Numbered from the stretch's first letter, positions 10,275 to 20,435 are shown. The stretch is 64,000 nt of DNA from Shewanella sp. VB17 (GCF_013248905.1 NZ_JABRVS010000001.1:2108001-2172000), one strand, 5' to 3'. Made by a program: numbers and translations. The notes: generated by a model not told the origin, from the sequence alone.

Positions 10275-11256
10275 GCCCCATCTTTGAAGAGCAATTTCAC
10301 CCGTCAAGCTACGGCTATAGGCCAAGGCGAAGTTGTCACGATGCGATCAACAAAGCGACATTGTTTATGCGTCGGTACGAGCTTAAACATGTAGTGGATA
10401 TGGACTTGTCAAAGTATTTCGATAAATTAGACCACGGGCTAATCTTATCAAGCATCGAAAAGCGAGTTAGTGATGGTAGCGTGCTAAAGCTGCTCGTTCA
10501 GTTTTTGAAAAGTGGTGTGATGGTAGATGGGCACAAGCAAGCGACAGAAGTAGGGAGTCCGCAAGGTGGTGTAATAAGCCCACTGATAGCGAATATCTAT
10601 CTGGATGCGTTTGATCAAGAGATGAAAAAACGGGGTCACAGAATAGTGCGCTACGCAGACGATATCTTGATTTTATGTCGCAGCCGAGCAGGGGCAGAAA
10701 ATGCACTCAAGCAGGCGAAGAAGATACTGGAAGTCGAGTTAAAGCTTGAGGTAAACTCGCGTAAAACCCACATAGCAGACAGCAATGAAGGTGTGAAGTT
10801 TTTAGGAGTGGAGATAGGTAGTCGATACACACGTATCGAGCCGAAGAAACTAGCAGGGTTTAAATCGAAGCTAAAACAGATGACAAAGCGCAATGGTGGT
10901 AAGCCATTAAGCGAAGTGATCAAAGCGGTGAATCCTATTTTAAGAGGGTTCAGTCAGTATTTTCGGATAGCGAATGCGAATAGGGAGTTCGAGAAAATAG
11001 CAAGCTGGCTAAGGCGTAGGTTGAGGAGCGTCCAACTGAAGCTGTGGAAAACGCCACAGCGACTTCACAGACGGTTGAAGCAGATGGGGTATAAGCCCCC
11101 GTTTAAATCAATCAAGATGAACAGTTGGCGTAACTCACTGATTCCGTTAGCAAACTATGCGCTGCCCAATAAATGGTTTGATAGCTCAGGGTTAGTGAAT
11201 CTTGGACATGTAAAAACGGGATATGTGTTCAGCGCAAAGCTGAGTTAAGTATGCAG

Positions 11257-11287
11257 GAGCCGTATACGAGGTCCGTACGTACGGTTC
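11257..11287 (+). ncRNA. Group II intron catalytic domain V
   Basis: An 8-bp lower stem (GAGCCGTA with TACGGTTC), a CG bulge on the 3' side, and a short upper stem (TACG/CGTA) form the domain V hairpin with the catalytic AGC triad at the 5' side. The upper helix is shorter than in textbook 34-base domains. Confidence 0.85.
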
Positions 11288-11429
11288 TGTGAGAGGGATG
11301 AGGCGGTAACGCCTCACCCTACTCGATATGTGAGCAGGGTTATTTATGCTGTGAATTCTATTGTTAGCGAAGCCCTCAAACCTCTCTTATACTTAGCATA
11401 TATGGACATCCTAGAATAGAGGGTTGATA

Positions 11430-13361
11430 GTGAAATATCGTCCGGAAATTGATGGCTTACGAGCCTTGGCCGTTATCCCCGTTATAGCATTCCACGCAGG
11501 CTTTCATCACTTTAGTGGTGGCTTTGTCGGTGTCGATGTTTTTTTTGTTATTAGTGGCTATTTAATTACCAGTATTATATTGGTAGAAATGGAGCAGGGC
11601 AGATTTAGCTTAGTTAATTTCTATGAGCGTAGGGCAAGACGGATTTTACCAGTACTGTTTTTTGTTATAGCGGCATGCTTTCCCTTCGCCTGGCTTTATC
11701 TTATGCCGTCGGACATGGAAGATTTTGTGCAAAGTATTGTAGCCGTTGCGACTTTTTCATCAAATATTTTGTTTTGGCTAGAAAGTGATTATTTTGATAC
11801 AGCAGCTGAGCTGAAGCCGCTATTGCATACCTGGAGTTTGGCTGTTGAGGAACAATATTATATATTTTTCCCTTTGTTTCTGATGTTTGCGTGGCGAATG
11901 GGGAAAACTTGGATGTTAACCGTCCTTGCTTTGGTGTTTGTATTTAGTTTAGCTTTGGGTCATTGGGGGGCATATAATATGCCGACAGCCTCTTTTTATT
12001 TATTACCCACAAGAGGATGGGAGTTATTAATCGGTGTGTTTGCCGCTTTTTATCTGAGTCGCCATACACCTAAACTCTCCTACCTTGGCTTAAATAATGT
12101 TTTGAGTTTGTCTGGATTGGGTCTCATCTGCTTAGCGATATTGACGTATGATGAAACCATCCCTTTTCCCAGTTTATATGCTTTAGTGCCGACCTTGGGA
12201 ACAGTGCTTATTATTGTGTTTGCCCAAGAGGGGACTTTCGTTAATCGCATATTGAGTATGAAGTTTTTTGTTGGCATTGGTTTAATCAGTTATAGTGCCT
12301 ATCTTTGGCATCAACCCATTTTTACCTTCGTAAAATACCGTAGTTTTACGGATCCCTCTACTGGGTTAATGCTGACTTTATGCTTAGTCACAGTGTTACT
12401 TGCCTATGTAAGTTGGCGTTATATTGAGAAACCATTACGTAATAAACGCGCGTACAGTCGTCAGTTTATTTTTACTTTTTCTGGAGTGATCACCCTATTC
12501 TTTATTACATTTGGCAGCATGTTAAGCTTAAATGATGGCTTTAAATCGCGTGATATTTATGCAAATTTTAATATTGGTGACTATCAGCCAGATAATCGAG
12601 AGCTAGGGGCCAATAGCTGGAGTAAATTAAGGGAACTTAGCGGCGATGATAATTACGGCGTAGATCAAAATGTATTCGATAAAACCTTATGGTTTGATGC
12701 CGCTGATCCCAAAATGCGTTTGTTGCTTGTCGGTAATTCTCATTCTAAAGATCTGTTTAATGTATTAACCAGTAGTGAGCAGACGATGGCACAGTTTCAA
12801 GTTGCGCGCTTTGGCTCTGAGATCTCAAATATAGATAACACCCTTTTTGAATCACCCAATTATCGTTTAGCAGATGTGATAATGTTTGTTTCTCAGTACA
12901 AATCGATGGATTTAGATGTCTTTGGTCGGGTGATTGAGCGCGTGGCTGCAGATGGAAAGAAGACAGCTTTGGTTAAAAACATCTATGAATTTGAAGAGTT
13001 CGGTCATCGCACTTATGCCGATTTTTTATTTAACTTATTAGTGCAAAATGAGGGTGCTGAAAATATTTCAGTTAATGATATACATAAAATAAACCAAAAA
13101 CATTTTCAACAGTTTCAGCATCGTGATCCCGATCAATTTAGAAAACAACTGAATAGTCAAATTGACGATATTACCACTAAATATAAAGAGATCCTGGTGC
13201 TAGATCGGATGGATTATGTATGTGATAGTACCAAAGAAGTCTGCTATGCGATCACCGAGAGTTATCAAAAGCTTTTTTATGATTATGGACACCATACCCT
13301 TGCGGGGGCGAAGTTTTTTGGCTCCCGTATTGAGCAGGTCAATTGGTTAATGGCACTTTAA
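11430..13361 (+). CDS. OafA/YrhL-type acyltransferase with C-terminal SGNH domain
   Basis: Integral-membrane O-acyltransferase (acyltransferase 3 family), likely acetylating a surface polysaccharide or LPS sugar. The N-terminal membrane domain (about 1-360) carries EIDGLRALAVIPVIAFHAG with the catalytic His, GVDVFFVISGYLI and YERRARRILP. A periplasmic SGNH-hydrolase-like domain follows, with GNSHS near residue 434 (nucleophile block) and a C-terminal HHTLAGA block carrying the catalytic His. GTG at 11430 is chosen: GAGGG lies six bases upstream; a TTG two codons earlier lacks spacing. No polysaccharide genes are adjacent, so the target is unknown. Confidence 0.88.
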   Translation: MKYRPEIDGLRALAVIPVIAFHAGFHHFSGGFVGVDVFFVISGYLITSIILVEMEQGRFSLVNFYERRARRILPVLFFVIAACFPFAWLYLMPSDMEDFVQSIVAVATFSSNILFWLESDYFDTAAELKPLLHTWSLAVEEQYYIFFPLFLMFAWRMGKTWMLTVLALVFVFSLALGHWGAYNMPTASFYLLPTRGWELLIGVFAAFYLSRHTPKLSYLGLNNVLSLSGLGLICLAILTYDETIPFPSLYALVPTLGTVLIIVFAQEGTFVNRILSMKFFVGIGLISYSAYLWHQPIFTFVKYRSFTDPSTGLMLTLCLVTVLLAYVSWRYIEKPLRNKRAYSRQFIFTFSGVITLFFITFGSMLSLNDGFKSRDIYANFNIGDYQPDNRELGANSWSKLRELSGDDNYGVDQNVFDKTLWFDAADPKMRLLLVGNSHSKDLFNVLTSSEQTMAQFQVARFGSEISNIDNTLFESPNYRLADVIMFVSQYKSMDLDVFGRVIERVAADGKKTALVKNIYEFEEFGHRTYADFLFNLLVQNEGAENISVNDIHKINQKHFQQFQHRDPDQFRKQLNSQIDDITTKYKEILVLDRMDYVCDSTKEVCYAITESYQKLFYDYGHHTLAGAKFFGSRIEQVNWLMAL

Positions 13362-13478
13362 TTGGGGCGAGTGCTGATGCGTAATTAATTTTCTCGCTAA
13401 AGGTGAAGCTTGTTATACTATCAATCTAAGCTAAAGCACTTATTTGCGCTTAAAAAGTATTATTTATGAGGTGTTGTT

Positions 13479-13997
13479 GTGTCGCAGTTAGAGCGGGATA
13501 TTCATTACATGAAAATGGCAATGGATATGGCAAAAAAAGCAGAAGAGAAAGGTGAAGTGCCTGTTGGCGCTGTGCTAGTTAAGGATAATGAGGTGATTAG
13601 CGCGGGATTTAATTTCTGTATTGGGCTGCATGATCCATCTGCACATGCTGAGATGCAGTGTTTACGTCAGGCAGGTAAAATTATAGAGAACTATCGTTTA
13701 TTAGACACGACTTTGTATGTCACGTTAGAGCCTTGCGCAATGTGTGCAGGGGCGATGGTTCATTCACGTGTCTCTCGGTTAGTTTTTGGTACCCATGATG
13801 ATAAAACAGGGGCCGCTGGAACCGTGGTGGATCTGGTGAGACACCCAGCTTTTAATCATCAACTCGAGGTCACATCGGGAATATTAGCACTTGAATGTGC
13901 AGAGCAGTTGAGTCAGTTCTTCAAACGTCGACGTAAAGAGAAAAAAGCACTCAGGCAGCAGCAAAAGTTAGCATCATTACAGGACTTATCTGAATAG
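13479..13997 (+). CDS. tadA: tRNA-specific adenosine deaminase TadA
   Basis: Deaminates A34 to inosine in the tRNA-Arg anticodon. The zinc deaminase signature is complete: HAE at residues 56-58 and PCAMC with zinc cysteines at about 86 and 89, followed by GAMVHSRVSRLVFG. Starts at GTG with a GAGG ribosome binding site. The 172-residue length is normal. It is unrelated to the Tad pilus ATPase of the same name found later in this window. Confidence 0.96.
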   Translation: MSQLERDIHYMKMAMDMAKKAEEKGEVPVGAVLVKDNEVISAGFNFCIGLHDPSAHAEMQCLRQAGKIIENYRLLDTTLYVTLEPCAMCAGAMVHSRVSRLVFGTHDDKTGAAGTVVDLVRHPAFNHQLEVTSGILALECAEQLSQFFKRRRKEKKALRQQQKLASLQDLSE

Positions 13998-14201
13998 TAT
14001 ATTCAATTTAATTTTTGGGGGATGATGACCGCTAATCTTGCTATGTATTTGATCCCTTTTTAATTAAATTAGCGGCTGAAGGAATACAAAAAACTGTTTT
14101 TGCCTATTTAATGTTCTTTGATGTTTTAACTTTAATTGTGATCGACGTCTTGCTGATACCGTGTTTATTGCTCTTCTTTTCATGAGTCATCTCGCTTAGT
14201 A

Positions 14202-15644
14202 TTATTGTGGTTGCGCACCAGTGAGTGTGTCGTGGTCTGTGCTTAACTGCTCGGCAAGTTTAGCGTCTTCAATTAAGTCTTGTTCATCTTCTAATAATTG
14301 GTTCTGATTATCAATCCATACCAAGGTATCATAGTAACGTCTAATATTGTCGACATAATGTACGGCTTCGTTACCACGGGCATAACCGTAACGTGTTTTT
14401 GTATAATATTTTCGTTTGCGTAATAAAGGCAATACTTCTTTAATGTCTCGCCAAGCACTTGGGTTTAAGCCCATTGAACTTGCTAGTTTTCGTGCATCTT
14501 CAACATGACCATAACCTATATTATAGGAAGCTAACGCAAACCACATACGTTGATTTTCTGGGATTGATTCCGGTAAACGATTGAGAATATCACTAAGATA
14601 TTTAGCGCCACCCTTAATACTTTGCTCTGCATCGAGGCGATTTTCAATGCCCATTTGTTTTGCTGTAGGTAATGTCAACATCATTAACCCTCTCACGCCT
14701 GTTGGGGAGCGAGCATTGGGATTCCAATGTGATTCTTGGTAGGCGGTAGCGGCTAATTTTCTCCAATCAAGATCACCAGCATAATATTGAAAACGTTCTT
14801 TATACTTAGGCAATTTGTTGTCTATGGCTCTTAGAAATGCGCGAGTATCGACATAATCGAAGCGTTTTACATGGGCAAAGTATTTTTCATTAAGTTGGGC
14901 TAAGCTGCCATTACGCTTCTCGTCATGCCAGAAGCTGAGCAAGGAACTCATCAGTCTGTCGCTGTTCTTTGCGGGTAGTAACCAGACGATGGCTTGTTTT
15001 TCTTTTAGCACCAGACCTGCTCTAAGTTCAGGCATGTAACGTCTGTTTATTTCGAAGGTCGTGGAGTCTGCAATCGTGTAGGGTATCTCTCCTCTGGCAA
15101 TCATCGCCAACAGTTCTTCGCTGTCCTTATCTTTCTCTTGCTCCCAGGTCAGCTCAGTATAGGTATGCTGTAGTTGTGCTAGGGTTTCGACAAAGGAGGA
15201 GTCGGTGATAACCGTGATACTTTCTTTGAGCTGTGAAATGTGTTTCGGTGGATGTGTGCCTTGTTTATAGACCAAGACTTGATTAACTCGATATAAAGGA
15301 GGGCCTAATCTGAAGTTTTCTCTGCGAGTTGCTGTATCGGTAAGTCCTGCGGCAATAAGGTCAATCTCACCTTTATCCAGTGCTTGATAAAGATCTTTAA
15401 TGTTAGAGTACGGTTTCATTGCTAAATCGAGATTTAAGTATTCAGCAAAACGGCTTGCCATCTCAAAATCAAATCCTGCTTCACCTTGTCCCGTTGTGAT
15501 GTAAATCTGTGAACCATAGACTGTACCGACATTTAATACCGTTTTGTCTATCTCATCAGGAATTAATTTTGTATTTTCCACCGCGACTCTCTGGCAGCTA
15601 GCCAGCAATAGTAGAGTCAGAAAAATGATCAAAATTCTATTCAT
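14202..15644 (-). CDS. mltF: Membrane-bound lytic murein transglycosylase F
   Basis: Outer-membrane-anchored enzyme that cleaves peptidoglycan glycan strands. The ATG at 15644 has an AGGT ribosome binding site and gives a lipoprotein signal (MNRILIIFLTLLLLASC, lipobox LASC). An extracellular solute-binding family 3-like domain (about 40-265) has a regulatory role in MltF. The SLT lytic domain follows, with AYQESHW carrying the catalytic Glu and TGVRGLMMLT. Length 480 residues is close to E. coli MltF. It sits divergent from purL, a common gammaproteobacterial arrangement. Confidence 0.93.
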   Translation of the reverse strand: MNRILIIFLTLLLLASCQRVAVENTKLIPDEIDKTVLNVGTVYGSQIYITTGQGEAGFDFEMASRFAEYLNLDLAMKPYSNIKDLYQALDKGEIDLIAAGLTDTATRRENFRLGPPLYRVNQVLVYKQGTHPPKHISQLKESITVITDSSFVETLAQLQHTYTELTWEQEKDKDSEELLAMIARGEIPYTIADSTTFEINRRYMPELRAGLVLKEKQAIVWLLPAKNSDRLMSSLLSFWHDEKRNGSLAQLNEKYFAHVKRFDYVDTRAFLRAIDNKLPKYKERFQYYAGDLDWRKLAATAYQESHWNPNARSPTGVRGLMMLTLPTAKQMGIENRLDAEQSIKGGAKYLSDILNRLPESIPENQRMWFALASYNIGYGHVEDARKLASSMGLNPSAWRDIKEVLPLLRKRKYYTKTRYGYARGNEAVHYVDNIRRYYDTLVWIDNQNQLLEDEQDLIEDAKLAEQLSTDHDTLTGAQPQ

Positions 15645-15966
15645 AGTTACCTGATGTCGCCGCCAATGGTCGAGTTGTTTCACGAAGCCAGCAGACAATT
15701 ATATCATAAATTAAGATAAACCCAATTTTTGGTGAAATGTAGGGCGCTATAGTGAAAAATTAACAGGAGAAATGAAGAGCGTGTTAAATATTTAAATCCA
15801 TATTTTTTATATCAATCATCTCTATTTTTGATGGCATATTGGTGTTTTTTTGTATTTGTCAGGAAATACTGTTTTCGACAAAACACTAGGCGTGATTTGT
15901 CGGCAATATTTCCCTATAATGGCGCTTGATCTGACCCTGCAATTATAATTTATAAGGTGAAATGAC
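15645..15966. promoter_or_regulatory. Divergent mltF/purL control region with a purL -10 candidate
   Basis: About 320 bases between divergent genes. A perfect TATAAT lies at 15915-15920, about 50 bases before purL, with only a weak -35 match (TGATTT, 15893-15898). I did not find a convincing PurR operator by eye. AAGGTG precedes the purL start. Confidence 0.45.
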
Positions 15967-18900
15967 GTGATGGAGATCATCCGCGGAGCCCCTGCTTTAT
16001 CAGCGTTTAGAGTTAAGAAGTTAACGGAAGCATTTGATAATGAATCACTTCCTGTTACTGGGATTTATGCTGAATATGTCCATTTAGCCGATTTGTCTGG
16101 TTCTCTTGATAAGAGTGAAACAGAGCAACTTGCCAAACTCCTTACTTACGGTCCCGCTATTGAAGCGCACATACCACAAGGATCACTTCATTTTGTGACT
16201 CCACGTTCAGGAACTATCTCACCTTGGTCATCTAAGGCAACCGATATTGCTCATAACTGTGGTCTCAACAAGATAAATCGTCTAGAGCGTGGTATTGCTT
16301 ATTATGTTGAGTCCGATGTACTCAGTAGTCAACAGCAAAAAGTACTGCATAGCCTTATCCATGATCGTATGGTCGAAGTGATATTAACTGACTTTGATAA
16401 AGCCGATATGCTATTTCTTCATACCGAGCCAAAAGAAGTGGCTAGTGTTAATATTTTAGGTGAAGGGCGAAATGCCCTAGTGAAGGCGAATAATGAGTTA
16501 GGTCTTGCGTTAGCCAATGATGAAATTGATTATTTAGTTGAGAACTTCATCAAACTGAATCGTAACCCTAATGACATTGAATTGATGATGTTTGCGCAAG
16601 CGAACTCAGAACACTGTCGGCATAAAATATTTAATGCTGATTGGACCATCGATGGCGAAGTTCAGTCAAAATCCTTGTTTAAAATGATTAAAAATACCTT
16701 CGAAAAGACCCCTGATGGCGTGTTATCCGCTTACAGCGATAATGCGGCGGTCATGGAAGGTTATGAAGCGGGTCGTTTCTTCCCTGAAGACGATGGTGTT
16801 TATGGCTATCATACTGAGCCAATGCACATTTTGATGAAAGTTGAGACCCATAACCACCCAACAGCTATCAGCCCATATCCCGGTGCTGCAACAGGCTCAG
16901 GTGGAGAGATCCGTGATGAAGGTGCCACCGGACGTGGCTCTAAACCTAAAGCAGGATTAACGGGCTTTAGTGTGTCAAATTTAAAAATTCCAGGGTTTGT
17001 TCAACCTTGGGAAGCGGATTATGGTAAGCCTGAGCGTATCGTGACAGCTTTGGATATCATGACTGAAGGCCCATTAGGTGGCGCTGCTTTTAACAATGAA
17101 TTCGGTCGTCCAGCCTTATTGGGTTATTTCCGCACCTATGAGCAAGAAGTGTGTAGCCATAATGGTGTGGAAGTACGTGGTTACCATAAACCTATCATGC
17201 TTGCTGGTGGCCTAGGTAATATACGCGCTGAACATGTTCAAAAAGGTGAGATCACCGTGGGGGCGAAATTAATCGTACTCGGTGGACCTGCAATGAATAT
17301 CGGTTTAGGCGGCGGTGCTGCTTCTTCGATGGCCTCGGGTGAATCGAGTGAAGATCTTGATTTTGCCTCAGTGCAGCGTGAAAATCCAGAAATGGAACGC
17401 CGTTGTCAGGAAGTGATTGACCGTTGTTGGCAAATGGGTGATAGAAATCCGATACAGTTTATTCATGATGTGGGAGCAGGTGGACTATCCAATGCCTTTC
17501 CTGAGCTGGTGAATGACGGCGGACGTGGTGCAAACTTCGAGTTAAGAAACGTCCCTTCGGATGAACCAGGCATGAGCCCGCTTGAAATATGGTGTAACGA
17601 ATCTCAAGAGCGTTATGTGATGTCTGTCGCGCCTGAAAATCTGGATGTATTTACTGCCATCTGTGAGCGTGAACGTGCTCCTTTTGCTGTTGTGGGTGTC
17701 GCGACGCAGGAACGTCATCTGACGCTTAGTGATCAACACTTTGGTGATAAGCCCATTGATCTGCCTTTAGAGGTTTTATTAGGTAAAGCGCCTAAAATGA
17801 GCCGAGATGCTGTGACGGTGAAAGCGGTTTCTCCTGAATTAGATCAAAATAAGATTGATATAAAAGAAGCTGCTCATCGTCTATTACGTCTGCCTACCAT
17901 CGCTGAAAAAACATTTTTGATCACCATTGGTGATAGGAGTGTTACCGGTCTTGTGAATCGTGATCAGATGGTCGGTCCTTGGCAGATCCCTGTTGCTGAT
18001 TGTGCCGTGACTGCTGCGAGCTATGATTCGTATACTGGTGAAGCCATGTCACTGGGTGAACGTACACCGTTAGCCTTATTGGACTTTGGTGCTTCAGCTC
18101 GGATGGCTGTCGCTGAATCGATCATGAATATAGCGGGTAGTGACATTGGGTCATTTAAACGGATTAAACTGTCTGCAAACTGGATGTCAGCAGCGGGTCA
18201 CCCCGGTGAAGATGCTGGTCTTTATGAGGCGGTTAAAGCGATTGGTGAAGAGCTGTGCCCGCAATTGGAACTGACCATTCCAGTGGGGAAAGATTCGATG
18301 TCGATGAAGACAGCTTGGGAAGATAAAGGCGTAGATAAAGCAGTGACTTCTCCTATGTCTTTAGTTATTACAGCATTCGGTGCAGTACAAGATATTCGCA
18401 ATACGGTAACGCCTGAACTGCGTAGTGATAAAGGTCAAACAGATCTTTTATTTGTCGACTTGAGTGCTGGTCACAATCGTCTTGGTGGCTCATGCCTTGC
18501 TCAAGTATATGGCCAATTAGGAGACATTGCCCCAGATCTTCAAGATGCTAGCTTACTACGTGGCTTCTTTGAAGTGATGCAGCCTCTTGTCAGTGATCGC
18601 ACTGTTATTGCTTATCATGATCGCAGTGACGGTGGTTTATTTACTACGTTAGTTGAAATGGCTTTTGCGGGGCATACTGGTTTAGCAATTGATCTATCTT
18701 CTGTTTCTGGCAGCGATATTGAACGTTTATATAATGAAGAGCTAGGTGGTGTGTTACAAGTAAGTCGTTCACAAAGTGAAGACATTAAAGCTAAATTTAT
18801 CGCCGCGGGTGTTGGGTGTCATGTGATTGGTTCGTTAACATCAGAAGACAGCATAACCATCTGTGATGGTCAGCGTGAGTTGTTTGCTGAATCACGTACA

Positions 18901-19851
18901 GCATTAAGGGCTATTTGGGCTGAAACGACGCATCAGATGCAGTCACTGCGCGATAACCCTGAGTGTGCTAATGAAGAATTTGCACTTAAGCAAGATGTGA
19001 GCGATCTTGGTTTAACCGTTGATCTTAAATTTAATCCAAGTGAAGACGTTGCTGCACCCTACATTTTAAAAGGCATCGCGCCTAAAATCGCTATCTTGCG
19101 TGAGCAGGGGGTTAATTCACATTTAGAAATGGCAGCGGCATTTAATCGTGCAGGCTTTGAAAGTACTGATGTCCATATGAGTGACATTCTCAGCGGCCGT
19201 GTGACCTTAGATAGCTTCCAAGGCTTAGCCGCTTGTGGTGGCTTCTCTTATGGCGATGTACTGGGCGCTGGTGAAGGTTGGGCTAAGTCTATTTTGTTTA
19301 ACAGTCATGCTCGTGAGCAGTTTAGTCAGTTCTTTGAACGTAATGACAGCCTATCTTTAGGAGTTTGTAACGGTTGTCAGATGTTATCGACGTTAAAAGA
19401 CATTATTCCGGGCACTGAACATTGGCCTAGGTTCGTACGTAATCGCTCTGAGCGTTTCGAAGCGCGCTTTACTTTGGTTGAAGTACAGAATAATCCATCA
19501 CTCTTTTTACAAGGGATGCAAGGCTCTCGTATGCCAATTGCTGTTTCTCATGGTGAAGGGCGTGCTGAATTTAGCTCCTCAGCAGCGTTAGCTGTCGCAG
19601 AAGCGTCAGGGACTATTGCACTTAGGTACGTTAATGGTAACGGTGAAATAGCGACTCAGTATCCACAAAATCCTAACGGCTCTCCAAATGCTATTTCTGG
19701 GCTTTGTAGTTCTGATGGACGTGTGACAATTTTGATGCCGCATCCTGAGCGTGTATTTAGAACGGTAGCAAATTCATGGCACCCTGATGCTTGGGGAGAA
19801 GATAGCCCTTGGATGAGAATGTTCAGAAATGCACGTGTTGAAATGGGTTAA
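15967..19851 (+). CDS. purL: Phosphoribosylformylglycinamidine synthase
   Basis: Fourth step of de novo purine synthesis: FGAR plus glutamine and ATP gives FGAM. It is the large single-chain enzyme (1294 residues; E. coli about 1295). An N-terminal PurS-like region leads to two AIR-synthase-like halves (FAQANSEHCRHKIFNADW, METHNHPTAISPYPGAATGSGGEIRDE). A class I glutamine amidotransferase domain follows, with nucleophile Cys near 1134 (LGVCNGCQ) and His1259/Glu1261 (MPHPERVF). The start is GTG followed by ATG, mirroring the Met-Met start of E. coli PurL. Monocistronic, with a terminator downstream. Confidence 0.98.
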   Translation: MMEIIRGAPALSAFRVKKLTEAFDNESLPVTGIYAEYVHLADLSGSLDKSETEQLAKLLTYGPAIEAHIPQGSLHFVTPRSGTISPWSSKATDIAHNCGLNKINRLERGIAYYVESDVLSSQQQKVLHSLIHDRMVEVILTDFDKADMLFLHTEPKEVASVNILGEGRNALVKANNELGLALANDEIDYLVENFIKLNRNPNDIELMMFAQANSEHCRHKIFNADWTIDGEVQSKSLFKMIKNTFEKTPDGVLSAYSDNAAVMEGYEAGRFFPEDDGVYGYHTEPMHILMKVETHNHPTAISPYPGAATGSGGEIRDEGATGRGSKPKAGLTGFSVSNLKIPGFVQPWEADYGKPERIVTALDIMTEGPLGGAAFNNEFGRPALLGYFRTYEQEVCSHNGVEVRGYHKPIMLAGGLGNIRAEHVQKGEITVGAKLIVLGGPAMNIGLGGGAASSMASGESSEDLDFASVQRENPEMERRCQEVIDRCWQMGDRNPIQFIHDVGAGGLSNAFPELVNDGGRGANFELRNVPSDEPGMSPLEIWCNESQERYVMSVAPENLDVFTAICERERAPFAVVGVATQERHLTLSDQHFGDKPIDLPLEVLLGKAPKMSRDAVTVKAVSPELDQNKIDIKEAAHRLLRLPTIAEKTFLITIGDRSVTGLVNRDQMVGPWQIPVADCAVTAASYDSYTGEAMSLGERTPLALLDFGASARMAVAESIMNIAGSDIGSFKRIKLSANWMSAAGHPGEDAGLYEAVKAIGEELCPQLELTIPVGKDSMSMKTAWEDKGVDKAVTSPMSLVITAFGAVQDIRNTVTPELRSDKGQTDLLFVDLSAGHNRLGGSCLAQVYGQLGDIAPDLQDASLLRGFFEVMQPLVSDRTVIAYHDRSDGGLFTTLVEMAFAGHTGLAIDLSSVSGSDIERLYNEELGGVLQVSRSQSEDIKAKFIAAGVGCHVIGSLTSEDSITICDGQRELFAESRTALRAIWAETTHQMQSLRDNPECANEEFALKQDVSDLGLTVDLKFNPSEDVAAPYILKGIAPKIAILREQGVNSHLEMAAAFNRAGFESTDVHMSDILSGRVTLDSFQGLAACGGFSYGDVLGAGEGWAKSILFNSHAREQFSQFFERNDSLSLGVCNGCQMLSTLKDIIPGTEHWPRFVRNRSERFEARFTLVEVQNNPSLFLQGMQGSRMPIAVSHGEGRAEFSSSAALAVAEASGTIALRYVNGNGEIATQYPQNPNGSPNAISGLCSSDGRVTILMPHPERVFRTVANSWHPDAWGEDSPWMRMFRNARVEMG

Positions 19852-19877
19852 ATATCCTATACTAGGGTAACGTAATA

Positions 19878-19911
19878 AAAAAAAGCTTCGATACTTTCGA
19901 AGCTTTTTTTA
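19878..19911 (+). terminator. purL terminator
   Basis: Stem AGCTTCGA (19884-19891) with TCGAAGCT (19897-19904), extended by A-run/T-run pairing, then a T-tract. About 30 bases after the stop codon. Confidence 0.9.
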
Positions 19912-20278
19912 TTTAACTGACTAATAAAATGAATATAACTAATCGTTTGCATTGAGTTAAATATGTTGGTGTAAGATGAATTTTAACAAAGAGTCACTTA
20001 GGCAGGTTTCATTTTGTGAGCAGTTAAGGTAATGGTATGTACAGGCCACTTCAAGATGCTCGCTTCAGAGTTCCTATTGGATGACTGAATAAGGCTGTGA
20101 TTGAGACTATGGTAGTTTGATAGCACTAAGGCTGTGCTGATATTCGACGGAGGCTTCCACAGATCCCGTATCTTGAGGTTGTTTGAGTATAGGTAAAAAA
20201 TAAATAGTGCGGTGAGCTACGAATATGAATTCATCTAGTGCAATTGAAAGTGGAACTATTGACTTTAAGATAACAAAA

Positions 20279-20306
20279 AACCACCTAGGTTAACCGAAAG
20301 GTGGTT
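20279..20306 (-). terminator. Terminator for the small minus-strand ORF
   Basis: 8-bp stem (AACCACCT 20279-20286, AGGTGGTT 20299-20306) with a 12-base loop. Read on the minus strand it is followed by a T-run (plus-strand A-run at 20273-20280). It lies about 50 bases beyond the stop of the 25-residue ORF. Confidence 0.7.
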
Positions 20307-20357
20307 ACTTTTGCACTTATAAAACTTCAAGTAACATTGGCATGTTAAAAAGTGAAG

Positions 20358-20435
20358 TTATAGCTCTCTAGCGGTATAAAGTTCAACAAAAACACGCTTG
20401 TAGCTATTGACTATACGATCGAATAATTTTTTCAT
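20358..20435 (-). CDS. Small protein of 25 residues, unknown
   Basis: ATG at 20435 is preceded by GGAGAG at six-base spacing, a strong ribosome binding site, and the ORF is followed by a rho-independent terminator, so transcription and translation signals bracket it. The peptide starts MKKLFDRIVNSYKRVF and is basic and amphipathic, ending in AREL. It is loosely reminiscent of the N-terminal part of short DUF1127-type proteins, but too short to assign. Function unknown. Confidence 0.5.
   Translation of the reverse strand: MKKLFDRIVNSYKRVFVELYTAREL

Larger units (their letters stand above)
8983..11248 (+). pseudogene. ltrA: Group II intron reverse transcriptase/maturase, split by IS982-family insertion
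   Basis: Intron-encoded protein for splicing and retromobility. The 5' part (8983-9280) covers the RT N-terminus; the 3' part (10275-11248) carries the catalytic YADD box (RYADDILIL), the PQGG region, and the maturase X domain. Removing the IS and one TACTTA copy rejoins the frame exactly: LNDLL runs into SPIFEEQFHPSSYGYRPRRS, a conserved RT segment. The restored protein is 423 residues, typical for class C enzymes, and shows no HNH endonuclease. The ATG at 8983 is preferred over a GTG at 8974 because GTGAGG serves as ribosome binding site. As it stands the 5' half ends 17 bases into the IS. Confidence 0.92.
8243..11327 (+). mobile_element. Group II intron, probably class IIC, interrupted by an IS982-family element
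   Basis: The 5' end reads GTTTG, one base off the GUGYG consensus, directly after the terminator T-tract. About 740 bases of structured non-coding sequence (domains I-III) precede a reverse transcriptase gene. Domain V (11257-11287) and a domain VI hairpin (about 11292-11325, GAGGCG/CGCCTC capped by GTAA, with a bulged A near 11321) follow. The 3' end is placed at CTCGAT (11327), uncertain by two bases. Without the IS and one target copy the intron is about 2.1 kb. Insertion behind a terminator hairpin and a maturase without an endonuclease domain point to class IIC. Splicing was not tested. Confidence 0.85.
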
